Made by a program: the position numbers and the translations under genes
The notes under the pieces: generated by a model
Seen by the model: the letters and a program-made list of their open reading frames with translations, nothing else
Database searches by the model: none
Told to the model about the DNA's origin: nothing
In this document: positions 1 to 5,625 of the stretch, one piece after another
Numbering within the stretch: the first letter of the stretch is position 1
How the letters are laid out: every line of letters starts with the position of its first letter
NCBI GenBank assembly: GCA_013002475.1
Contig: JABDJM010000265.1
Location: 1-6,823, forward strand
DNA length: 6,823 bases
Direction: 5' to 3'
Source: Saprospiraceae bacterium
GTDB lineage: Bacteria; Bacteroidota; Bacteroidia; Chitinophagales; Saprospiraceae

Positions 1-921
1 GGTTTGGCCAGGAAGATCGGGCTCGATGAGGGTATCCGAAGGTTCTATAGAGCTAAACGAAAGGGCATTTTGGTATGCCTGGATGCTGATACTACTGTGG
101 AACTAAATTATTTGAAGGCCATTGAGGATTTATTTGAGGAACAGCCAGCCTGCCCTGCTGCCTCGATCCGCTACGCTCATCCATTGGGTGGGCTTTCTCA
201 GGATCACAGGCTAGCTATTGTTCAATACGAGTTGCACCTGCGAATCTTCCTGGGCCTGAAACGATGGACCGGTTATCCCTACGCCTTTGAAAGTATCGGT
301 TCTGCGATGGCGGTCCGATCTCTTGACTATTGCAAACAGGGTGGAATGAACACACGGAAAGCAGGGGAGGATTTTTACTACATCAATAAATTCACTCCTC
401 TTGGTGGTTTTGGCGAGATCAACAATACTTGCGTTTATCCTTCGGGAAGGATAAGTGATAGGGTGCCATTCGGAACAGGAAGGGCGATGCAGGATGTGTT
501 GGCTACCGGAGAGGAATGGAAGACTTATCCACCCAGTGCTTTTGCACTGCTAAGAGGGCTCTTTGCCATGAGCCGGGGTGAGATGAAAAATTGGCAAAGC
601 AGCCTTGCTGATACACCGCTTGGGAATTATCTGATAGAAGCGAAATTTAGTGAGGGGCTATCAGAATTAATACTCCACACGGCCTCCGAGGAAGCTTTTC
701 GAAAACGTTTTTTTCGATGGTTTGATCCTTTTCGGATTATGAAATATTTGCACTTCGTTTTGGAAGCTGGAGCCGACAAAATCGGCGTTGTGGAGGCGGG
801 CAATTTTCTTCTCAAAGAGAAAGGTCTCCCTCCAGAAGAGGACCTTGAAAAAATGTTAGCTGTGTTCCGATCTTCAGCCTTCTTTAATGCAGTGCCGGAC
901 GGATCTCCAACTGTTCAATGA
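1..921 (+). CDS. Family 2 glycosyltransferase, 3' part (5' end outside window)
   Basis: The reading frame is open from the first base and ends at TGA 919-921, so the gene begins upstream; the TTG at position 4 is an internal Leu, not a start. The fragment has about 306 residues. Visible GT-A (GT2) motifs are the sugar-nucleotide/metal DxD in VCLDADTTVELNYL (DAD at 82-90), an acceptor-side stretch SIGSAMAVR, and the GEDFYYINK motif (Glu-Asp at 367-372) that supplies the usual catalytic-base position. A later RISDRVPFGTGRAM stretch is typical of Bacteroidota members of this family. It should transfer a sugar from a nucleotide donor to a lipid or polysaccharide acceptor at the cytoplasmic face; the acceptor cannot be read from the sequence. 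No membrane segment is evident in the visible part. Its 3' end overlaps the convergent miaE-like gene by 38 bp. Confidence 0.85.
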   Translation, partial: GLARKIGLDEGIRRFYRAKRKGILVCLDADTTVELNYLKAIEDLFEEQPACPAASIRYAHPLGGLSQDHRLAIVQYELHLRIFLGLKRWTGYPYAFESIGSAMAVRSLDYCKQGGMNTRKAGEDFYYINKFTPLGGFGEINNTCVYPSGRISDRVPFGTGRAMQDVLATGEEWKTYPPSAFALLRGLFAMSRGEMKNWQSSLADTPLGNYLIEAKFSEGLSELILHTASEEAFRKRFFRWFDPFRIMKYLHFVLEAGADKIGVVEAGNFLLKEKGLPPEEDLEKMLAVFRSSAFFNAVPDGSPTVQ

Positions 922-1468
922 CTTCAGACTCTCTTTCGACCCACCATTCCAGGCGATCATAGACTTTCTGTTCAGGAAAGTAATTCAAAGCCATTTTCAC
1001 AAAGATGTGACCATGCTTCGCTTCGCTCGCCCAGAGAAGTTTGTAAAAGCGTTTGAGCTCAGGATCTTCCAATGCATCACTAACCATACGGAATCTTTCG
1101 GCACCTCTAGTTTCCAGCACCGAAGCAATTAGCAGTCGATCCATGAACCGTTCATTTCTCCCAGAATGGCATTGTTTGATCAAGGCCTTTACGTAGGGGT
1201 CTTCACCCATTTGAGAGGGTAGAGAAATTCCCCTCGCTACCATAAGTTTATAAACTTGTTGGAAATGTTCTAATTCCTCAATAGCCGTCTCAATTAGCTC
1301 GGGTATGATCTCTTTTCGGTCAGGATATTTCGCGACAAAACTCATAGCCATGGCAGAAGCTTTTCTTTCACTATCCGCATGGTCCACCAAAAAGGCATCG
1401 AAATCGTTTATCACAGCATCGATCCATTCTTTTTTGCTGGGTACCGCAATGTCCAGATTCAGTTTCAT
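884..1468 (-). CDS. miaE: tRNA-(ms2io6A)-hydroxylase (MiaE-like diiron protein)
   Basis: This 194-residue ferritin-like protein matches the MiaE family, which uses O2 and a diiron centre to hydroxylate the isopentenyl group of ms2i6A at tRNA position 37. Candidate iron ligands fall on four helices: Glu34 (HADSERKA), Glu65-x-x-His68 (EELEHF), Glu119 or Glu124 (ETRGAERF), and Glu149-x-x-His152 (SEAKHGH). Length and spacing fit the family. I chose ATG 1466-1468 because conserved sequence starts there (MKLNLDIAVPSKKEW) and a purine-rich AAAAAAGAGAAG lies directly upstream. The frame stays open to 1591, but that extension looks like untranslated leader. The gene is convergent with the glycosyltransferase, overlapping its last 38 bp, and divergent from the lysyl oxidase gene. 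Function depends on miaA and miaB elsewhere in the genome. A related non-tRNA diiron role is possible but less likely. Confidence 0.85.
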   Translation of the reverse strand: MKLNLDIAVPSKKEWIDAVINDFDAFLVDHADSERKASAMAMSFVAKYPDRKEIIPELIETAIEELEHFQQVYKLMVARGISLPSQMGEDPYVKALIKQCHSGRNERFMDRLLIASVLETRGAERFRMVSDALEDPELKRFYKLLWASEAKHGHIFVKMALNYFPEQKVYDRLEWWVERESEVIEQLEIRPALH

Positions 1469-1602
1469 CTTCTCTTTTTTGCGAATATAATGGGAGCTGA
1501 ACGGCCAGAAAGCCATTATAACCGAAAATTGCAGGGAAAGAGGCATTTTTATTGCGGTAGTCTCTCTAATATTGTAGGGTCTAGACTTCAAACAAATAAA
1601 AC
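1469..1602. promoter_or_regulatory. Divergent intergenic region, presumed promoters for miaE and lysyl oxidase genes
   Basis: This 134-bp AT-rich gap separates two divergent starts and should hold both promoters. On the + strand, TAATATTG at 1567-1574 is one base from the Bacteroidota -7 consensus TAnnTTTG, 28 bp before the GTG start, but no TTG lies at the expected -33 distance. On the - strand, TATAAT (complement of 1515-1520) lies about 46 bp upstream of the miaE start, again without a good -35 partner. Neither is convincing alone. I saw no clear operator or riboswitch. Confidence 0.3.
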
Positions 1603-3966
1603 GTGCATAAACTCCTTTCGTTTTTTCTCTTTCTGATACCCTTTTCCGGTCTTAACGGACAATGTCCCAACTCCACAGTTACCGTAGAAATTACTACGGA
1701 TTTTTACCCTTATGAATTGTCCTGGACCCTGAATTTACTGAACGGAACAGAGCTTGAATCTGTCTCTCTGCAGGAAGAAAATACAGGGGCTAACGAAACA
1801 GTCAGTTGGGACGTATGTGTGGATGAAGGCGAGTGTGCGGTTTTCTCCATTTTTGATTCTTATGGAGATGGGATTTTTCAACCGGGAGGATACAAATTGT
1901 ATTTGGATGGTGCCCTACTAGTTGAAAGTGGATTCTCTGGCTCAGAAAGCCAAACTACGATCAACTGCGGTCCAGGAGAATCCTGTTTATCCGGGGATAC
2001 TATTACTATAGGAACTCATGTCAGTCAGGTAGACGATCATTGGTATGTATTTGTCCCCGACACTTCCGGTCAATTTGAATTAAGTACTTGTGAATTAAAT
2101 ACCTGCGATACAAAGATCTGGGTGTATGATAACTGCGACGGTTTTGAAAGCGTGGAAGACAATCAGGGTACCTTGTTTTATGATGATAATTTTGGTGGTT
2201 GTGGGGAGCAGGCTTTTGTTCTTGCTGAATTTGCAGCAGGCACTCTTTATTACATTCGAGTTGGAGATGACATGGATGCCTGTGCAGACCCGATAACCTG
2301 GGAACTCTCTTATCTGGGACCTATCATGGGATGCACAAATCCTTCGGCCTGCAACTATAATCCTGCGGCATCCTTGGATGATGGTTCATGCATTTACCAA
2401 CCTAGTCCCGAATGTCCTCAGGCACCAGACTTGCTGCTTGATCAGGACCAGTTGATTTCAAGTTTATATCTGGCCAGTATTGACAATGATGATCCTTGTT
2501 TGATCGAGGAAGGTTGTCTGACGGGTTATGGAAAAAGAGATATCATTCGATTTTCGACGGTGATTGCCAACATTGGAGATTTGGATTATTTTATTGGAGA
2601 ACCAGATGAAAATTCGGACCAATTCACCTTTAATAATTGTCATAATCACTGGCATTACGATGGATATGCCGAGTATCTTTTATTCGATGAGGATGGCCAG
2701 GAATTGGCGATAGGCTTCAAAAATGGATTTTGTGTGATCGATCTGGGCTGTACCACAGGCTCTCCTCAATACAATTGCAACTACATGGGTATTACCGCGG
2801 GTTGTTATGATGAGTATTGGGCGGAACTGGAATGCCAGTGGATCGACCTTACTGATGTTCCTGATGGTGACTATACATTCGTCACCAGAGTTAACTGGGA
2901 TAATGCTCCTGATGCCTTAGGCCGTTATGAAAAAGATACATTGAACAATTGGGCGCAGGCCTGCATCCGAGTCGACAGAAGCTTTGGAGATCTTACTTTT
3001 CAGTTGATCCAGGATTGCCCGACTTATACGGATTGTCTTGGTGAACCTTATGGAAATGCTCAAATAGATTGCAAAGGCGAGTGTGGAGGTGCAAGTTTGC
3101 AGGGAGACCTGAATGATGATGGAACACAGGATGCGGATGACGTTCAAATGTATGCTGAGGGCATAATGAGTGGATCGATCGAATTGACTAATTGTTCTGA
3201 CATCAGTTCGGATGGTCAGCTGGATGTAATGGACGTCTCCTTATTGGCAAGTTGTCTTACCTACGGGAATACTCATGTGCATCAAGCCACTGGTCCGCAT
3301 GACCATTGCCGGTTTGGTTTGGACATTAGTACGGATGAAGAATGGGCCTCACTCGCAATTTTGGATCACGTCCCAGGCGAGTATGTAGATATAGGATTGA
3401 AAAATCCAAGTTCCCAGGTGGTAGCTTATCAGTTTTCCATGAGCGGCTTTAGCATGGCCAGTGCCGAATCTTTACTCGACCCGGTTGCGTTTTCTGCTCA
3501 GCCCATGATAGAACCGATCAGCAAACAGGTGATGGGCTTTTCAACTGACACCACGGTCATAGAAAGATCTCCGGATTTTATTCCCTTATTAAGAATTCAT
3601 ATTCTCGAAGAATCCAGTGATTCAATTTGTATTGTAAACATTAAAGCCATTATCAATTCAAATATTCACAGGGTGAACCCAGAAATTGAAAATGGATGTT
3701 CCCTGATTAGCTCCGTTACTGAGACCCTCTCAGGATCTTTCAACGTATTTCCCAACCCGGCTAAAGAAAAGATCCATATTCAATGGGAAGACATATCGGT
3801 TGAAATGATCCAGGTTATTGACGTCTTTGGGGTTCAGATTTACGAAACCCCAGCCCAATTGAATAGGACAGGCGACCTGCAAGTGAAAGACCTTCCGAAA
3901 GGGGTGTATTTTGCCAAGCTCATTTCGCCAGATGGATTCAGGACTGCAAAGTTCCTTGTCCAATAA
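1603..3966 (+). CDS. Secreted multidomain lysyl oxidase with T9SS sorting signal
   Basis: The 787-residue product is an exoprotein. Residues 1-19 are a Sec signal peptide (hydrophobic LLSFFLFLIPF core), probably cut before Gln20 in LNG-QC; there is no proper lipobox. Domains in order: a beta-sandwich with the DSYGDGI motif (about 22-121), a PPC-like beta domain (about 124-238), a Cys-containing GCTNPSACNYNP..DDGSC linker (243-263), a lysyl oxidase domain (about 274-458), two dockerin-like Ca-binding loops (501-551), a His-rich stretch (558-568), a cohesin-like beta domain (about 569-699), and a T9SS type A C-terminal domain (714-787). The start is GTG 1603; an in-frame TAA two codons upstream rules out extension, and only A-rich AACAAATAAAAC precedes it, as is common in Bacteroidota. 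The predicted activity is copper/quinone oxidation of peptidyl lysine, or another primary amine, outside the cell. The substrate is unknown. Confidence 0.88.
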   Translation: MHKLLSFFLFLIPFSGLNGQCPNSTVTVEITTDFYPYELSWTLNLLNGTELESVSLQEENTGANETVSWDVCVDEGECAVFSIFDSYGDGIFQPGGYKLYLDGALLVESGFSGSESQTTINCGPGESCLSGDTITIGTHVSQVDDHWYVFVPDTSGQFELSTCELNTCDTKIWVYDNCDGFESVEDNQGTLFYDDNFGGCGEQAFVLAEFAAGTLYYIRVGDDMDACADPITWELSYLGPIMGCTNPSACNYNPAASLDDGSCIYQPSPECPQAPDLLLDQDQLISSLYLASIDNDDPCLIEEGCLTGYGKRDIIRFSTVIANIGDLDYFIGEPDENSDQFTFNNCHNHWHYDGYAEYLLFDEDGQELAIGFKNGFCVIDLGCTTGSPQYNCNYMGITAGCYDEYWAELECQWIDLTDVPDGDYTFVTRVNWDNAPDALGRYEKDTLNNWAQACIRVDRSFGDLTFQLIQDCPTYTDCLGEPYGNAQIDCKGECGGASLQGDLNDDGTQDADDVQMYAEGIMSGSIELTNCSDISSDGQLDVMDVSLLASCLTYGNTHVHQATGPHDHCRFGLDISTDEEWASLAILDHVPGEYVDIGLKNPSSQVVAYQFSMSGFSMASAESLLDPVAFSAQPMIEPISKQVMGFSTDTTVIERSPDFIPLLRIHILEESSDSICIVNIKAIINSNIHRVNPEIENGCSLISSVTETLSGSFNVFPNPAKEKIHIQWEDISVEMIQVIDVFGVQIYETPAQLNRTGDLQVKDLPKGVYFAKLISPDGFRTAKFLVQ
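2329..2391 (+). other. Cysteine-bearing linker repeat, single copy (GCTNPSACNYNP type)
   Basis: Residues 243-263 of the lysyl oxidase protein read GCTNPSACNYNP, then an AA-x-x-DDGSC ending. This short motif, with three Cys and Asp/Asn residues, recurs in secreted Saprospiraceae and related Bacteroidota proteins as a spacer between domains, often in tandem; here there is one copy. It probably forms a small disulfide-bonded, calcium-binding linker. It joins the N-terminal beta domains to the catalytic domain. Confidence 0.7.
2422..2976 (+). other. Lysyl oxidase catalytic domain within the secreted protein
   Basis: Residues 274-458 align by eye with the animal LOX catalytic domain. The copper motif CHNHWH gives His347, His349 and His351, matching CHQHYH in human LOX. 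Lys373 (GFKNGFC) and Tyr405 (GCYDEY) correspond to human Lys320 and Tyr355, which condense into lysine tyrosylquinone. The stretch CYDEYWAELECQWIDLTDV is nearly the animal signature CYDTY..DIDCQWIDITDV. Cysteines 346, 377, 383, 392, 401, 411 and 454 fall close to animal disulfide positions. The Lys-Tyr spacing is 32 residues against 35 in human LOX. The closing DTLNNW matches the animal DYTNN element. All key residues are present, so activity is plausible. The family assignment is strong; the alignment was made from memory. Confidence 0.9.
3103..3255 (+). other. Paired dockerin-like calcium-binding loops
   Basis: Residues 501-551 hold two loops with dockerin (F-hand) spacing DxNxDG...D: Asp502, Asn504, Asp506-Gly507, Asp513, and Asp533, Ser535, Asp537-Gly538, Asp544. 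Each is followed by a helix (VQMYAEGIM and VSLLASCL). The type resembles dockerin type I repeats used in Bacteroidota exoproteins as structural modules; a cohesin-type partner cannot be assumed. A Cys in each half (531, 551) might form a disulfide. A His-rich stretch, THVH...HDHC, follows at residues 557-569. Confidence 0.65.
3742..3963 (+). other. T9SS type A C-terminal sorting domain
   Basis: Residues 714-787 show the usual order: NVFPNPAKEKIHI at the start, a middle strand with VIDVFGVQIYE, then LPKGVYFAKLISPDG and a basic end TAKFLVQ. These match the Por secretion-system sorting domain. It directs outer-membrane export by the type IX system and is usually removed on secretion, leaving the protein attached to the surface or released. 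Its presence places the host in the Bacteroidota. Confidence 0.92.
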
Positions 3967-4000
3967 TTTCATCCCAATTTTCTAAAATGTACTTTTGGGC

Positions 4001-5440
4001 ATGTCCAAATCCTTCCAGGCATTTGTCCTTATTGCTGCCCTGTTGTTTGTAGCCAACTTATTTTTTGGAAATGGCCTATTGAGAATCCTGGAGCCATGGG
4101 AATTGGATTTTCTCAGGTATTCCAGGACCGCAGAAAGCATTAACTCCATACCGGCCCTGGTACAATCTTTTGCTCTTGATTCTTTTGGGCCAGATAGCAA
4201 TTACTTGCGCTTAGGCGGTTTGGGGATCATGCTTTTCTCCCTGTTTGCCTTCATAAGCTTATCAAGGCCCTTATTCGGAAGAGAAGTGACCACAGCCTTT
4301 TTTCTGGTGGCAGCTTCCAGTCCTGTTTTGGTGTTTCTGATGAAAATTTCCATTCCAGATCTATGGTTGGCCGGGGTTCATCTAATGAGTATCCCCTTTC
4401 TGTTAAGAGGATTAAAGCAACCACAAATTATCTGGTCTACCGGATTCGGAATCCTGATGTTGCTGGGAGGATTTATGCATCCGGGCCCAAATCTGCTGTG
4501 GTATCTACTTTGGATCGGAGCCTTGATCGTCTTACACCCCCAGGGTAAAAGATTGATTAATATTCAATACTGGTGGCCTTTGCCATTTTTAGTATATCAA
4601 TATTTTTCGATTGATCCGGGAGATGGATGGCTCTTTTATTGGGGTTCTGTGAAGCCACTATTTTCACTGCTTATCTTTTTTCTGATTCCCATTATTTGGG
4701 TTGGATTTTTTAGTGGGGGATTGAGGGATCTTTTTTGGAAGGTTCGGAAAAAAGAAGAGTCAGGCCTGATCTTTCTTAGTTGGTTTATTGCTGCATTTTT
4801 CACTCTTTCACCTGCTTTGGGACTTCTCTTTTTATTGATCGCGGCAAAGCAGCTCCAGCTCTTTTTTACAAATAACTATCCCTGGAAATCCTGGGTAAGA
4901 TCTGCTGAGGTGTTTGCTCTGATCTCTTTTTTCCTGCTGGCAATAGCCTTTGTGTTTAACCAGTTTGAAAGCCTTGGTGCGGGGGCCTTGCGATATACAC
5001 TCATCGTGATCGGGCTTTTTTGGGCTTCAGCCTTTTGGGCTGTGATTGGAGTTTTTTCGGTTGACCGTTCATGGATCGTTGGCGGGAAAGCATTTGTTGG
5101 TCTTGTCCCTGTGTTTATCGCCATCATCTTGCTCCTCCCTTTTTTGGAAAGAGATAATAATTGGCAAAAAGAATTACTGGTAAAACAGGTTCCTGAATTT
5201 CTCGAAAAAAACGATCTGCCTGTGGAGGTTCCGATTTGCTTTGCGGATAGTCTGAAAGCTGACCCTCAATTATCCATTTTGCTAGAGCTGTCAAAGCATA
5301 GTCCTTCAAATGGAAAACCTTGTCTGAGCTTACAGGTTGTTGGGCAACAAACGGATAAAAGGAAATTGACTGATAAATTTCCCCTTCCGATCACCGGAAA
5401 GCCAGTTGGGGAAAGGTATTATCTGGAGCTTGAGAATTAG
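4001..5440 (+). CDS. Polytopic membrane protein, divergent GT-C (ArnT/PMT-like) glycosyltransferase
   Basis: The 479-residue protein has about ten or more hydrophobic segments (first at residues 4-22, others near 70-88, 96-114 and 121-135) and a soluble C-terminal tail of about 95 residues, probably periplasmic. The N-terminal layout follows the ArnT/PMT GT-C pattern: TM1, then an acidic loop (EPWELDF, Glu34 and Asp36), then LRLGG before TM2, SRPLFGREVT before TM3, and KISIPDLWLAG where family members have an RPDALLA-like motif (Asp120). Such enzymes transfer sugar from a polyprenyl-phosphate donor on the outer face of the inner membrane. The usual adjacent Asp-Glu pair is not intact, so donor and even activity are uncertain. 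I chose ATG 4001 over the in-frame TTG 3995; neither has a clear ribosome site. It starts 34 bp after the lysyl oxidase stop on the same strand and may be cotranscribed. Its TAG overlaps the stop of the small convergent gene. Confidence 0.6.
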   Translation: MSKSFQAFVLIAALLFVANLFFGNGLLRILEPWELDFLRYSRTAESINSIPALVQSFALDSFGPDSNYLRLGGLGIMLFSLFAFISLSRPLFGREVTTAFFLVAASSPVLVFLMKISIPDLWLAGVHLMSIPFLLRGLKQPQIIWSTGFGILMLLGGFMHPGPNLLWYLLWIGALIVLHPQGKRLINIQYWWPLPFLVYQYFSIDPGDGWLFYWGSVKPLFSLLIFFLIPIIWVGFFSGGLRDLFWKVRKKEESGLIFLSWFIAAFFTLSPALGLLFLLIAAKQLQLFFTNNYPWKSWVRSAEVFALISFFLLAIAFVFNQFESLGAGALRYTLIVIGLFWASAFWAVIGVFSVDRSWIVGGKAFVGLVPVFIAIILLLPFLERDNNWQKELLVKQVPEFLEKNDLPVEVPICFADSLKADPQLSILLELSKHSPSNGKPCLSLQVVGQQTDKRKLTDKFPLPITGKPVGERYYLELEN

Positions 5441-5568
5441 GCGCTGGTAAAAACGAAAAAGAGTGCCACTAATACAACGACGGTGATCACAACGACTACG
5501 GTCAGGATCTTTTTGGCCTCCTTCCGATTTTTGGCTTCAATTCTTCTCTGTTTCTTTGATTTCGACAT
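5437..5568 (-). CDS. Small single-pass membrane protein, 43 residues
   Basis: An ATG at 5566-5568 opens a 43-codon frame ending in TAA 5437-5439. The product begins with a very basic segment (MSKSKKQRRIEAKNRKEAKK, residues 1-20) followed by one hydrophobic helix (ILTVVVVITV VVLVALFFVF, residues 21-40) and a short TSA tail. The positive-inside rule predicts a cytoplasmic N-terminus. The clean split into basic and hydrophobic halves, and the stop that just overlaps the convergent TAG (shared bases 5437-5440), argue for a real gene. It lies 57 bp downstream of the helicase on the same strand and could share its transcript. No purine-rich ribosome site is obvious upstream. I do not recognise a family and assign no function. 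Confidence 0.6.
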   Translation of the reverse strand: MSKSKKQRRIEAKNRKEAKKILTVVVVITVVVLVALFFVFTSA

Positions 5569-5625
5569 AGCTAGCTAAAGTTTTACCAGAGAAAAATAAT
5601 GGCATTTCCCTGTTAATCAAAATTT

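Noticed and set aside
887..1490. Plus-strand frames across the miaE-like gene
   Set aside because: They are shadows of a gene whose iron-ligand motifs are clear on the minus strand; their translations show no domain and low complexity.
1469..1591. N-terminal extension of the MiaE-like protein by 41 residues
   Set aside because: Family similarity starts at the ATG at 1466-1468, which has a purine-rich stretch in front; the extension has no recognisable sequence and would cover the presumed promoter region.
3973..3999. CCCAA/TTGGG inverted repeat between the lysyl oxidase and GT-C-like genes
   Set aside because: Five base pairs with a 17-base loop and no T tract; too weak for a terminator, and it runs to the next start codon.
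4363..4548. Plus-strand 61-residue frame inside the GT-C-like gene
   Set aside because: It lies out of frame within a gene with clear transmembrane periodicity and has no plausible start context.
5568..5577. 10-bp palindrome TAGCTAGCTA at the start of the 43-residue gene
   Set aside because: A single short palindrome in AT-rich sequence is expected by chance; no second copy or promoter elements support an operator.
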